A DNA stretch of 38,699 nucleotides from Candidatus Nitrotoga fabula (GCF_905221025.1 NZ_CAJNBL010000022.1:1-38699), one strand, 5' to 3'; positions 1-7,725 are shown, numbered from the stretch's first letter. A program made the numbers and translations. Notes: a model not told the origin generated them from the letters alone.

Positions 1-126
1 CAGAGCGGCGGCAAGATGGCGGAGTCACTGGACTACGTGCCGATGCCGGAGACAGTCCAGCAAAAGGTGCGTGCCGCATGGAAAGCGCAAATCCGGGATG
101 AAAACGGCAGGGAGATCTGGAAGTAA
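1..126 (+). CDS. pstS: Phosphate ABC transporter substrate-binding protein PstS (3' end only)
   Basis: Only the last 41 codons and the TAA stop are present; the reading frame is open from base 1. The tail contains LDYVPMPETVQQKVRAAWK followed by a short Asp/Glu/Lys-rich end, which matches the C-terminus of periplasmic PstS proteins (LDYVPLP...V...W). PstS binds inorganic phosphate in the periplasm and hands it to the PstCAB permease. The rest of the pst operon should lie to the left of the window. No pstC follows; a 720-bp spacer does, so pstS is either last in its operon or monocistronic. The family call rests on a short C-terminal segment. Confidence 0.72.
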   Translation, partial: QSGGKMAESLDYVPMPETVQQKVRAAWKAQIRDENGREIWK

Positions 127-846
127 TCGTTGTAACCTTGTTTTGTCAGGGGCTTGGAAAGTTAACGTATTGTATAAATGCGCTTAACTTTCTATAGCCT
201 TTTGTGATCAGGTTGCTGATTACAATATTTTGGTGCTGGAATCGAAGTTCATTCGGTGGAGAAAATTGTAGCCGGTTTTTGGGTTTCCTGGGTTTGACCC
301 GGGAATGTAAGGTGTGAATTGAAGTGCCGATTTAAATATGAAGTGTAACGCCTGAATTGAAAATATCAGACTTGGAGCGTGGGATTAAAATTTCTAGGGA
401 AGTGCTCCTGTTCAAGTAATCCAATCATTGCCTATAATTTAGGCAGCTTTATAAAATGATTTTAAATGTTAGTAGTTAGCCTGAGTTTCTGCAGATAATC
501 CACAATGTTATTCACAAAAATTGGGCAGAATAAATTATTGTTAATCAAATCAGTATGCATGGATACGAATCGATAAGATGGCTCAATGGTACTGCCTTGA
601 ATTATCATTTGTTTTTAGCAGATTCATCATTGAAAACAGGTCTTTTGCCCACAACACTTCTTGAATTTTTATCGCTTCCGGATAGGTAATATTTTCAACT
701 ATGTTAGGAAACGCACAGACCATGAGAGCTTTGTTTCATAGTATTTGAGTTGAAATTTGTCTGGTCATAAAATTTCAGCATAAATTCTTAGAGGTGGGCA
801 GGATTTCGTTTTAGGACTATTGGTTAATTTCATAATGGAGATAAAA
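127..846. other. Long intergenic spacer, no gene recognised
   Basis: About 720 bp of AT-rich sequence without a convincing reading frame. Besides the hairpin after pstS, it holds a 7-bp stem with a 5-nt loop at 286-304 (TCCTGGG/CCCGGGA, one G-T pair) without a T-run. No tRNA or known ncRNA was recognised. The promoter of the His-repeat gene should lie in the right-hand part. Confidence 0.5.
157..192 (+). terminator. Possible weak terminator after pstS
   Basis: A 9-bp perfect stem (GAAAGTTAA / TTAACTTTC) with an 18-nt loop lies 31 bp after the pstS stop. It is followed by TATAGCCTTTTG, a weak T-rich tail. The stem is AT-rich, so termination would be inefficient if it occurs. Confidence 0.3.
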
Positions 847-1440
847 ATGAAAAAAACGATTCATTATCTTGCAATTTTGCCTTGTTTTATATTGGGCTCC
901 ACATTTGCATACGCTGACTGTCATCAAGGGTACCATGGGCATCATGGGCATCATGGGCATCATGGGCATCATGGGCATCATGGGCATCATGGGCATCATG
1001 GGCATCATGGGCATCATGGGCATCATGGGCATCATGGGCATCATGGGCATCATGGGTATCATGAATGCCATGGACAGCATGATCCGCATTTAAAATCAGG
1101 TGGAGAAACTGATGGAAATAGGTGTATGCCTATGCATGGAAAAATGTTTTCGGTCATGGATAGGAATGGTGACGGTGCTATCAGTAATGACGAGTTTCAT
1201 ACTACCCATGAAAATAGATTTAGGGTTCTGGATGTAAATGGTGATGGAAAAATTACCCCGGATGAAATGAGGACGGTGCACAGGGGAATGAAAGGGGGGG
1301 ATACTTCATTAAGGAAGATGGATGAAGAACCAGGAACAATGAGAACGGACGATGCTCCTCCGGATATGAACGATGCTATCGATATTCCTCCGGATGCAGA
1401 AGAAAACGTCAATGACTATTACAAAACCAAGCCATTATAA
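847..1440 (+). CDS. Secreted His/Gly-repeat protein with two EF-hands
   Basis: Product of 197 aa. The start at 847 is preferred because GGAG (836-839) sits 7 nt before it and the protein then opens with a typical signal peptide (MKKTIHYLAIL...AYA, cut near residue 23). Residues about 31-69 are 13 copies of Gly-His-His. Two canonical EF-hand loops follow, D105-E116 (DRNGDGAISNDE) and D129-E140 (DVNGDGKITPDE), with calcium ligands at positions 1, 3, 5 and 12 all acidic or Asn. The tail is acidic and Pro-rich and ends in YYKTKPL. Likely a periplasmic or exported protein that binds calcium at the EF-hands and transition metals (Zn, Ni, Cu) at the His tract; metal binding is inferred. Its last residues resemble those of the PepSY-like protein at 36,916. 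Cysteines occur at 25, 74 and 93 of the precursor. Confidence 0.8.
   Translation: MKKTIHYLAILPCFILGSTFAYADCHQGYHGHHGHHGHHGHHGHHGHHGHHGHHGHHGHHGHHGHHGHHGYHECHGQHDPHLKSGGETDGNRCMPMHGKMFSVMDRNGDGAISNDEFHTTHENRFRVLDVNGDGKITPDEMRTVHRGMKGGDTSLRKMDEEPGTMRTDDAPPDMNDAIDIPPDAEENVNDYYKTKPL
937..1062 (+). repeat. In-frame 9-bp tandem repeat GGGCATCAT, 13 perfect copies
   Basis: Thirteen perfect GGGCATCAT units run from 937 to 1053, then one variant unit (GGGTATCAT, 1054-1062). Each unit encodes Gly-His-His. Because the unit is a multiple of three, slippage would change the length of the histidine tract without breaking the frame. The perfect identity of the units implies recent expansion or homogenisation. 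Confidence 0.95.
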
Positions 1441-2033
1441 AAAGCCAGAGAGAATCCTGGCATCCGTAATTTGATCGTGTGTCGTACGTGCAAAAGTGAG
1501 GGTTGCCGGTTTTGTTGGTTGTGAACCCAATACAAAACAGAAGCAAGGCAATTCTCATGTTTCATTTTAACAACTTGATTATTAATGATTATTTTTCATA
1601 GAAGCTGGAAAATCTTTTCGCGCCTGCAAGAAGGTCATGGTTACGTTTAAATATCCCTTTTTACCGCTACTGTAATGCAGTAGAGGAAGGCGGTATGGGT
1701 TCTCCTGAAGAAACCGCAGAAAACCGAATATCTGGAATCAGATGGGAAAGGTAATCGAAGCGGCAGGATCCGTCCTCGACGTTGCTTATGCGTCTTTGCG
1801 CTAATCGCGTGTCAGCAGTGGAGTGTGTGCGCAAAACCGGTTTTGCATCGCCATCCATTGTGCGTTTAATCTGGCTGCGGCTTGGCCTAACATCATTTTT
1901 AATGGTGACTCAACTGGTTGGGACACAGGGCATCCGTTGGCGGAGGCCAAGGTTGATATTTTACAATTTTCGGGAACTTTAGCAATTTATGAAATCAAAT
2001 TGTGGTTTTCATTAACTTGTTGAGGATTCAAAC
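1441..2033. other. Intergenic spacer, possible decayed coding remnants
   Basis: About 590 bp. A weak 5-bp stem (GCCAG/CTGGC) follows the previous gene without a T-run. Between about 1,670 and 2,020 the base composition is higher in GC and short open stretches occur in several frames, none longer than about 66 codons and none with a recognisable domain or ribosome site. This may be a decayed gene; nothing firmer can be said. Confidence 0.35.
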
Positions 2034-2642
2034 ATGAAACGTTTAATGCTATTAATTTCCTTGTCATTAATTTCATTAACCGCTCATTCTGGACCTTTTG
2101 GCCTTGAAATGGGTATGTCATTGGATGAATTAGGAAAAAAAATCGAATTAAAACCCCACGGCAATGAGAAACAAGCATTTGTTTACAATGCTGTTTCGGT
2201 TCCAAACCCCCATCCTGATTTCAATCGGTACATATTATCCGTTTCACCGGAACATGGGTTATGTAGCATCGCTGCAGTTAGCAACCCAATCAAAATAAAT
2301 AATGGAAATGGGATAGACAGTAAATTTTCTGAAATAGAAAAAGAGCTATCTGCTAAATATGGCCCACCGCAAAGCCGTGATAGCCTGGTTAGAAATAGCA
2401 GGAGTTATACTTCACAAGACTGGCCATTCAGCATGCAGGACTGGATATCGGGCGTGCAAAATAAAGAGCAGGCATTCAAATCCCGGTGGTTTGACAAGAA
2501 TCTTGAGAAATTTAATTTGACTTCGATTCAGCTGAATGCGGAACGTCTCTCCGGAGGCAGGTCTTTAATAGAGTTGATTTATTATGCCAAGAACCCGGAT
2601 ACATGCAAAATGCAACCGGTTTCGCAGGAGTCGGTACTGTAA
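2034..2642 (+). CDS. Secreted protein of unknown function
   Basis: Product of 202 aa. It starts with a clear Sec signal peptide (MKRLMLLISLSLISLTAHS, cleavage near residue 19), so the mature protein should be periplasmic. GAGG at 2022-2025 lies 8 nt before the ATG. The mature part opens with GPFGLEMGMSLDEL, the pattern by which many secreted bacterial proteins of unknown function begin (a glycine-rich strand and a 'GMS..EL' helix), and carries two cysteines (in GLCSIAA and DTCKMQ) that could form a disulfide. No catalytic motif is visible. It stands alone: long spacer upstream, convergent gene downstream. I do not recognise a named family. Confidence 0.7.
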   Translation: MKRLMLLISLSLISLTAHSGPFGLEMGMSLDELGKKIELKPHGNEKQAFVYNAVSVPNPHPDFNRYILSVSPEHGLCSIAAVSNPIKINNGNGIDSKFSEIEKELSAKYGPPQSRDSLVRNSRSYTSQDWPFSMQDWISGVQNKEQAFKSRWFDKNLEKFNLTSIQLNAERLSGGRSLIELIYYAKNPDTCKMQPVSQESVL

Positions 2643-2670
2643 ATAGCCACTTTCTTGGGTAATGTTGCTC

Positions 2671-2716
2671 GCATATCAGGTTTATAGCCGCTGCGGAAAC
2701 TATAATCCTGATATGC
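2671..2716. other. Long perfect-arm hairpin between convergent genes
   Basis: Arms GCATATCAGG (2671-2680) and CCTGATATGC (2707-2716) pair perfectly. After one T-T mismatch, TTATAG (2682-2687) pairs with CTATAA (2700-2705), and the tip can pair CCG/CGG. No T-run follows on either strand, so it is not a standard terminator. It may act as a 3' end stabiliser, a binding site or a REP-like element. Confidence 0.6.
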
Positions 2717-2823
2717 AGTCTTTAACGTCGGCAATTAAGTTCATTCACTTTGGGCGGTTGGAAATATGAAATCCGGCATACATAGGGGATAGATTCTCAT
2801 AACATTTTGTAAAACAAAAATAT

Positions 2824-2848
2824 CGGGAAATCAGTATCTTTTTTCCCG
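2824..2848 (-). terminator. Probable terminator of the retropepsin-like gene
   Basis: On the minus strand CGGGAAA pairs with TTTCCCG across an 11-nt loop, followed by ATATTTTTGTTTT. It lies 65 bp beyond the stop of the minus-strand protease gene. The stem is only 7 bp, so the call is moderate. Confidence 0.45.
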
Positions 2849-2912
2849 GTATTGAATTCACTTGAATACAGTATTGCTAATGGACATAAAAAATATCCAT
2901 CAAGTCTGCCAA

Positions 2913-3398
2913 TTATGGAGAATCTACTGGTTTGATGGTCATAGTGCCTTTATACAGACGTACATCCATCCGGTTTAGAAACGACATTCCAAGCAGGGCA
3001 TCTGCCCCTGATAGGTTGGGTGCAATGGTTGCGGCAACATTTGTAACCTTGATTCCTCCCAGTTTTACGCTATCCAGGCGCGTCATATAACCAACACTCT
3101 CGCCATTGGCGGTCTTGGTTCGAATGGCCTGACGGCTTTTTATGCCGATTTTGTTTGCCAGTTTTTGTGAAATGGTTACACTGGTTGCGCCGGTATCAAT
3201 CAGAACAACAGCTTTTACATCATTAATCAAGGCTTCTGCGTGATAATGGCCGGAATAATCGCGGTTTAGAATGACATGCTTCTCCACTCCCAGCTTCTCC
3301 ACAGTATTGGGGCTGAGTTTTCCGGAAAAATATAAATATAGCCCGCCAGCAAGCAATAGCCATAATGCTGAAAACCCTGCTGTCCTCAAGCCGGACAT
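2913..3398 (-). CDS. Clan AA (retropepsin-like) aspartic protease, membrane-anchored
   Basis: Product of 161 aa. A single N-terminal membrane segment (GFSALWLLLAGGLYLYF) anchors it in the inner membrane; the rest should face the periplasm. The active-site motif is LIDTGATSVTIS (Asp-Thr-Gly, about residue 68), preceded by 'A.INDVKAVVL', with the hydrophobic-hydrophobic-Gly partner motif ALLGMSFL near residue 135. This is the layout of the single-lobed TIGR02281-type family, which must dimerise to form the active site. Natural substrates of this family in proteobacteria are not well defined. The start has no strong ribosome site (AATGAATCATG). It lies in tandem with the NnrU-family gene, 150 bp apart on the same strand. 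Confidence 0.85.
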   Translation of the reverse strand: MSGLRTAGFSALWLLLAGGLYLYFSGKLSPNTVEKLGVEKHVILNRDYSGHYHAEALINDVKAVVLIDTGATSVTISQKLANKIGIKSRQAIRTKTANGESVGYMTRLDSVKLGGIKVTNVAATIAPNLSGADALLGMSFLNRMDVRLYKGTMTIKPVDSP

Positions 3399-3548
3399 GA
3401 TTCATTTTTGATTGTTTTCATGGAGGAAAATGACTCATTCTATTCCAATTCTAGTATTGTTGCTTTCATGCTGCCGACCTTTGAGCCAATGTCATGATTG
3501 CAGATTATCTGTTCCATTGTTTCAGTCCTGGTGTTTGAACTGGATTGA

Positions 3549-4118
3549 TTACACAGGGCTCACCCCAAAAAGCATGAGGTGAAGCCATTTTATAAAGACA
3601 AACCAGATAGCTGTTCCAGCCAAAATGGTAAGGGCGGTAAACCTCCAGTTTGGATGGATGATCTCAACAGGTCTGCTGCGAGCGTTTCTGTATATAAGAA
3701 TCGACCAGAGAAGAAAGCTTCCAAACAAAACCAGATCTGCCAATGTTCCATTGGACAGCAAATGGGCAAAAGCCCACACTTTTACCCCAACAGTCATTGG
3801 GTGCCTGAGCTTCAGTTTGATATGGTTATTCGGAATATAGGTGGCAATGAGTAGAATGGTAGAAACCAGCATCAACAGTATGGTCAGGTGACGCATGCCC
3901 ATGGGCGGGTTCCAGAGATATACCGGTTCCAGGTTTGCCTCAATGTAACCCATAATAATCAGCAGCAGGCCGACCAGAGAGGGTACAGAATAAATGGCCC
4001 GATAGGAATTTTTCCCCCAGGAGTCGATCAGCATATTCCTTGTCTCTTCTCCAAATATTCGGATTGAGTGAACACCCAGAAAAAGCACCAGGCCATATAA
4101 AAGTGTCAGTAATTGCAT
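3549..4118 (-). CDS. NnrU-family integral membrane protein
   Basis: Product of 189 aa with about five or six membrane segments and the family signature LRHPMTVGVKVWAFAHLLSN, followed by LADLVLFGSFLLWS. NnrU proteins are linked in some denitrifiers to nitric oxide or nitrite reduction and belong to a group related to isoprenylcysteine methyltransferase-like membrane folds; the biochemical role is unsettled. No nitrite or NO reductase gene is in the window, so here the gene gives only a weak hint of nitrogen-oxide metabolism. AGGG lies 7 nt before the ATG. The next gene on the same strand is the retropepsin-like protease, possibly cotranscribed. Confidence 0.82.
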   Translation of the reverse strand: MQLLTLLYGLVLFLGVHSIRIFGEETRNMLIDSWGKNSYRAIYSVPSLVGLLLIIMGYIEANLEPVYLWNPPMGMRHLTILLMLVSTILLIATYIPNNHIKLKLRHPMTVGVKVWAFAHLLSNGTLADLVLFGSFLLWSILIYRNARSRPVEIIHPNWRFTALTILAGTAIWFVFIKWLHLMLFGVSPV

Positions 4119-4445
4119 GATCAGCCCTGTTGATTGAAAATTTTAATAATAATTATATAGGTGATTGCATGGTGTGAAAATTTTTATAAATGATATCTTT
4201 GCTGCGACTTGAATCATCTTTTCTTGAAGCGTACATAACATATCCTGACAATTGGTTTCGATACGGATGCTTGCTCTGTGTATATATTTGCTGGTTGGCA
4301 TGGAGCTGAATCTGGATGTTTACTTCATTGGTTGTTCCGCGTCTTTCGATTATTTTACGGGTTGACACCTAAAGAGTTAGCCGCCATGATTAGACTGCAC
4401 GCTATTTTATAAAGTTCTCATTTAAGAATTTTAATGGAGGAAAGA
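4119..4445. other. Intergenic region between divergent genes
   Basis: About 330 bp separating the minus-strand NnrU gene from the plus-strand S74-like gene; it must hold both promoters. A 71-codon minus-strand frame (4153-4368) has no ribosome site or recognisable domain and is not called. The best promoter match on the plus strand is given separately. Confidence 0.5.
4362..4390 (+). promoter_or_regulatory. Candidate sigma-70 promoter of the first S74-like gene
   Basis: A perfect -35 TTGACA (4362-4367) is followed after 17 nt by CATGAT (4385-4390, 4 of 6 to TATAAT), about 55 bp before the start codon. Confidence 0.35.
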
Positions 4446-4829
4446 ATGAACAAGATGCAATCTTTGTTGGCTCCCTATGGTTCATTGGGATTTGTGTCGC
4501 TGGCAACTAAAGTCGGTGGTGAGGGCAAGGGGCCACCTATTTCAGATATCCGCTTTAAGAAAGATATTCAATTGCTTACGATGCTGGAAGATGGAATGAA
4601 AATTTATTCATTCCGCTATCATTGGTCGGATGAAGTTTTTGTGGGCATCATGGCGCAGGATTGTCTTGAGCACCCGGAATGGAAGAAAGCTGTATGCATT
4701 AGACCAGATGGTTTCTATGGAGTCGATTATGCGAAGCTGGGTCTTAGAAAGACAACTATCGAAATTTGGAATGAAAGAGGACTGGATTCAATTAAACTCG
4801 TCTCATCGCCGGTTGCATTGGAAGGATAG
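4446..4829 (+). CDS. Stand-alone S74-like (endosialidase-chaperone type) protein, LAPYGS family member 1
   Basis: Product of 127 aa. The ATG at 4446 is chosen because GGAGG (4436-4440) is 5 nt upstream; an in-frame ATG at 4434 overlaps that site. Residues 8-24 carry the shared motif LAPYGSLGFVSLATKVG. From S33 the protein matches the intramolecular chaperone domain found at the C-terminus of phage tail spikes: SDIRFKK, then YSFRYHW, VGIMAQD and YGVDYAKLGL. The domain family autocleaves just before the Ser using a Ser/Lys dyad five residues apart; S33 and K38 are both present. If active it would release an N-terminal peptide of 32 aa. No tail-fibre gene is nearby and there is no signal peptide. 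A paralogue (about 50% identical by eye) is encoded convergently at 5090-5467, and a third N-terminal-only copy lies at 30,917. Function unknown. Confidence 0.75.
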   Translation: MNKMQSLLAPYGSLGFVSLATKVGGEGKGPPISDIRFKKDIQLLTMLEDGMKIYSFRYHWSDEVFVGIMAQDCLEHPEWKKAVCIRPDGFYGVDYAKLGLRKTTIEIWNERGLDSIKLVSSPVALEG

Positions 4830-4860
4830 CCCCTCTATGGAATAAGCAAGGCTAACACTA

Positions 4861-4891
4861 AAACCCCATTATTCAACTAATGGGGTTTTTT
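4861..4891 (+). terminator. Strong rho-independent terminator
   Basis: An 11-bp perfect stem (AAACCCCATTA / TAATGGGGTTT) with a 6-nt loop and six T (4886-4891), 32 bp after the S74-like gene. A textbook terminator for that transcript. Confidence 0.93.
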
Positions 4892-4986
4892 GTGGATCCA
4901 TTTTTCGCCAAAATCAGATAAGAAATTACGACTTCCTGGCCTGTTCTATTTCTGGAGGACTTGGGGATTCAAGGGTAAAAAAAGGG

Positions 4987-5017
4987 AAGCTTCATCCGCT
5001 GGAGGATGAAGCTTTTT
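4987..5017. terminator. Bidirectional terminator between convergent genes
   Basis: An 11-bp perfect stem (AAGCTTCATCC / GGATGAAGCTT) with a 6-nt loop. On the plus strand it ends in TTTTT; on the minus strand the stem is followed by CCC and seven T. It can terminate the minus-strand S74-like gene that stops at 5090 and back up the plus-strand terminator. Confidence 0.88.
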
Positions 5018-5089
5018 GTTAAAACCGGTTTTGATATTTTCGGGTGATGAAGAATCTGAAATTTTATACCATCCTGTTTGTTCTGAATA

Positions 5090-5467
5090 TTACACCAATA
5101 ATGGGATGCCTGAGCCAAGTTTAATAGATTCGGGTCCGGTTTTATTCCAAATATCCAGCGAGGTCATTTTAAGGCCCAGCATGGCATAATCAACCGCATA
5201 CAGCCCGTTCGCCTGGATCTGAACGGCTTTCTGCCATTCAGGGTGGGCAAGCAGGTCTTGCGCCATGATGCCTACGAAGGTTATTTCCGACCAGAGATAC
5301 TTGAATGAGTAAATCTTTATTCCGTTTTCAAGCGTTGACAGCAATCTGATTTCCTTCTTGCACCGGATGTCTGATGGTACTGTTTTACCATCTGTTCCGA
5401 CTTTGGTTGCCAAAGGAATAAATTTGAAAGAGCCATAGGGTGCCAGTGGGGAGGAAATGTTGTTCAT
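5090..5467 (-). CDS. Stand-alone S74-like protein, LAPYGS family member 2
   Basis: Product of 125 aa, paralogue of the convergent gene at 4446. GGAG lies 7 nt before the ATG. Residues 8-24 read LAPYGSFKFIPLATKVG. The S74-like domain begins at S32 (SDIRCKK) with the dyad Lys at 37, and continues with YSFKYLW, VGIMAQDLLAHPEW and YAVDYAMLGL, the positions most conserved in the endosialidase chaperone family. The predicted N-terminal product would be 31 aa. There is no signal peptide, membrane segment or fused fibre domain. It has its own promoter region with an operator-like repeat overlapping the -35 box. Both copies keep the same length and key residues, which argues that they are under selection rather than phage debris. 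Role unknown. Confidence 0.75.
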   Translation of the reverse strand: MNNISSPLAPYGSFKFIPLATKVGTDGKTVPSDIRCKKEIRLLSTLENGIKIYSFKYLWSEITFVGIMAQDLLAHPEWQKAVQIQANGLYAVDYAMLGLKMTSLDIWNKTGPESIKLGSGIPLLV

Positions 5468-5517
5468 TTTTATTCTCCAGATTGTAAGATTTTTGTATGG
5501 GAAAGCAGTTTTTCAAG

Positions 5518-5558
5518 TATATAACATTAGGCCAGAATGGGTAACAATTAACTGTTAC
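5518..5558 (-). promoter_or_regulatory. Promoter with overlapping operator-like inverted repeat
   Basis: On the minus strand a -35 TTGTTA (5547-5542), an 18-nt spacer and an extended -10 (TGT-TATATA, 5526-5518) lie about 50 bp upstream of the S74-like start codon. An 18-bp near-palindrome GTAACA-ATTAAC-TGTTAC (5541-5558) covers the -35 box, a usual place for a repressor to act. Inference from sequence only. Confidence 0.45.
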
Positions 5559-5662
5559 AGGCAACAGGTGGTCAACAAATGGCCATAATTATTGCCATGA
5601 GGGATGGGTGCATCGAATGAACCTATTTTTCTCGGCGTTGTATTAGCGAATCCTTGCAAGAG

Positions 5663-5682
5663 CCGGGCCGGGCCGGGCCGGG
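5663..5682 (+). repeat. CCGGG pentanucleotide repeat, 4 copies
   Basis: Four perfect CCGGG units in an otherwise AT-rich region upstream of sorA. A 5-bp unit in a leader or promoter can vary in length by slippage and change spacing. Confidence 0.85.
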
Positions 5683-5847
5683 ATGCGATGCTAGGCATTT
5701 ATTTTGTCGGGAGATAAATGCATAGCAGGCTTATTGACAAGGTGGCGGATGACGTGGGCTGCCTTTCGTTTCGAAGAGGGATTCAATCGGTTTAACATGG
5801 CAATTCTTTGGCGGATGGTCATGAAACCACACAGGAGACATTGCTCT

Positions 5848-7083
5848 ATGGGCAACAACAGGCAGATTATTCAATACCGCCGGAGGTTTTTGCAATCCGC
5901 GGGACTGGGGCTGTTGGGACTAGCTGGAATGTCCGGCAAGATTCGGGCAGCGGCTATGCAAACCCTTCCTTTCGGTAATGGAGAGAGGGAACTGGTTGTC
6001 TATCCACAAAAGCGCAGTCTTCTGCGGATTACAACCCGCCCACCGCACCTGGAAACGCCATTCGAGGTATTTGATGAGAGTGTGCTGACTCCTAACGATG
6101 GATTTTTTGTTCGATATCATCTTGCTGACCTGCCGTTATCCATTGACCCGGATCGTTATCGGCTTACGGTTTCCGGCCATGTGGATACACCGCTTTCCCT
6201 TTCGCTCAATGCGCTGAAAGCAATGGGGAGAGTTGAAATGGTTGCAGTCAATCAATGCGCTGGGAATAGCCGTGGGTATTCGTCCCCCCGGGTGTTTGGA
6301 GCACAGCTTGGGAATGGCTCCATGGGTAACGCGCGCTGGGCAGGCATCCCACTCAGATCCATTCTGGAAAAAGCCGGCATTAGATCAGGAGCCAGACTGG
6401 TTGCGATGAATGGTCTGGACAGGCCTGTCCTGCCGGTTACGCCGGATTATGTCAAGACGCTGGAAATAGAACATGCGATGAGCGATGAGCCTTTGATTGC
6501 CTGGGAGATGAATGGCCAAGAGATTCCTTTTTTGAATGGTTACCCGGTCAAACTCATTGTGCCAGGGTATTTTGGTACTTACTGGATTAAACATTTATGT
6601 GAAATTCATGTGCTTGACCATCCATTGGATGGGCTTGACAGTTTTGCCATGAACAGAGCTTACCGTGTGCCGGATAACGAGTGCTTTTGCGTTCTGCCTG
6701 GTACTGTTCCGGACAGGACCAGGCCCATCACTCGGTTCAGGGTGCGCTCTTTTATTACCAGTTTGCAAAATGGTAGCCGACTCAAGGCTGGTCAGAAAAT
6801 TCTGCTTAAAGGAATTGCTTTTGACGGGGGGAGCGGGATCAAACAGGTCGAGATTTCAAGCGATGGGGGCCGGAACTGGGAAATGGCCGTTCTTGGCAGG
6901 GATTTTGGACGATTCTCGTTTCGAGAGTGGAGACTGGATTTTGTGCCGGAAAATCAAGGCGAGGTAATGCTCATGGTGCGTGCTACTGCCAACAGCGGAG
7001 AAACGCAGCCCATGACTGCCAGCTGGAATCCAGGTGGCTACCTGCGTAATGTGGTTGAAAGCGTGGCTATTACCGTGGCATAA
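5848..7083 (+). CDS. sorA: Sulfite dehydrogenase, molybdenum subunit (SorA type)
   Basis: Product of 411 aa from the ATG at 5848, chosen because AGGAG (5833-5837) precedes it and the protein then starts with a Tat signal: twin arginines in YRRRFLQSAG followed by GLGLLGLAGM. Longer in-frame starts (5821, 5704) would bury this signal. The sulfite oxidase fold is shown by VRYH (R89, H91 of the sulfite site), VNQCAGNSRG with the molybdenum-ligand Cys137, and YFGTYWIKHL. A Mo-cofactor dimerisation domain with DGGRNW follows from about residue 290. It oxidises sulfite to sulfate in the periplasm and passes electrons to the cytochrome encoded 9 bp downstream. The separate cytochrome gene and lack of a fused heme domain fit SorA. 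SoxC is the main alternative, but no sox genes are in view. Confidence 0.88.
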   Translation: MGNNRQIIQYRRRFLQSAGLGLLGLAGMSGKIRAAAMQTLPFGNGERELVVYPQKRSLLRITTRPPHLETPFEVFDESVLTPNDGFFVRYHLADLPLSIDPDRYRLTVSGHVDTPLSLSLNALKAMGRVEMVAVNQCAGNSRGYSSPRVFGAQLGNGSMGNARWAGIPLRSILEKAGIRSGARLVAMNGLDRPVLPVTPDYVKTLEIEHAMSDEPLIAWEMNGQEIPFLNGYPVKLIVPGYFGTYWIKHLCEIHVLDHPLDGLDSFAMNRAYRVPDNECFCVLPGTVPDRTRPITRFRVRSFITSLQNGSRLKAGQKILLKGIAFDGGSGIKQVEISSDGGRNWEMAVLGRDFGRFSFREWRLDFVPENQGEVMLMVRATANSGETQPMTASWNPGGYLRNVVESVAITVA

Positions 7084-7092
7084 GGGGGAGGC

Positions 7093-7725
7093 ATGTTGCA
7101 ATATTTGATTTGCAGCCTTGCTGCGCTGATTCTCTGTTTTTCCTCCAGTCCGGGCATGGCTGCACCTAAACACATCTCGCTTCCGCCTGAGACGGCGCAG
7201 CTCAAGAAATCCGGGCATCCGGGCTATCAAGTAGCCTTGCAAAAATGTACCATTTGCCATTCGGCGGATTACATCAGTCTGCAGCCCCCGGGAATGTCTC
7301 TCAGGCAGTGGACGGACGAGGTGAGCAAGATGAAGCATGCCTTTGGTGCGCTCATCAGTGATGATGAGGTCAGCCTGATAGGGGAATATCTCGCCCTCAC
7401 ATATGGAAATGAAAAAATAGGGATTCCTGCATTCCCGGCTAATAAGGAGAAGACGGGTGCTCCTGGTACGAGGGTTGTGGACGCCCGTGCTTTGCTGACC
7501 CAGAATGGCTGCCTTGGCTGCCATGCTGTTGACAGAAAAGTGCTGGGTCCCGCTTTTCGCGATGTTGCGGAACGCTATCGTAAAAATCCGCAGGCCATTG
7601 AAACTGTTATGAAAAATATCAAGGCTGGTGGTTCCGGTAAATGGGGTAGCATCCCTATGCCATCATTTGCTGCATTATCTGATTCAGATATAGAAGTTCT
7701 GGCAGCTTTTGTTCTGGAACAATAG
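7093..7725 (+). CDS. sorB: Sulfite dehydrogenase cytochrome c subunit (SorB type, two heme sites)
   Basis: Product of 210 aa with a Sec signal peptide (cut after SPGMAA). A strong GGGGGAGG site lies just before the ATG, and only 9 bp separate it from sorA, so the two are cotranscribed. Two c-type heme motifs are present: CTICH near residue 54 in a SorB-like domain with the usual PPGMSLRQW segment, and CLGCH near residue 140 in a second domain that looks like a cytochrome c551/c552 (LGP.F..VA.RY, IPMPSF with the probable Met ligand). The typical SorB has one heme; here a second cytochrome seems fused, which could relay electrons onward to the terminal oxidase or a cytochrome pool. The electron path is inferred. 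Confidence 0.85.
   Translation: MLQYLICSLAALILCFSSSPGMAAPKHISLPPETAQLKKSGHPGYQVALQKCTICHSADYISLQPPGMSLRQWTDEVSKMKHAFGALISDDEVSLIGEYLALTYGNEKIGIPAFPANKEKTGAPGTRVVDARALLTQNGCLGCHAVDRKVLGPAFRDVAERYRKNPQAIETVMKNIKAGGSGKWGSIPMPSFAALSDSDIEVLAAFVLEQ

Noticed and set aside
817-1093. Two further open frames across the His-repeat tract (Met-Met-Pro on the minus strand, Met-Gly-Ile on the plus strand)
   Set aside because: A 9-bp repeat without stops is open in several frames by construction. Only the Gly-His-His frame has a ribosome site, a signal peptide and conserved domains on the far side.
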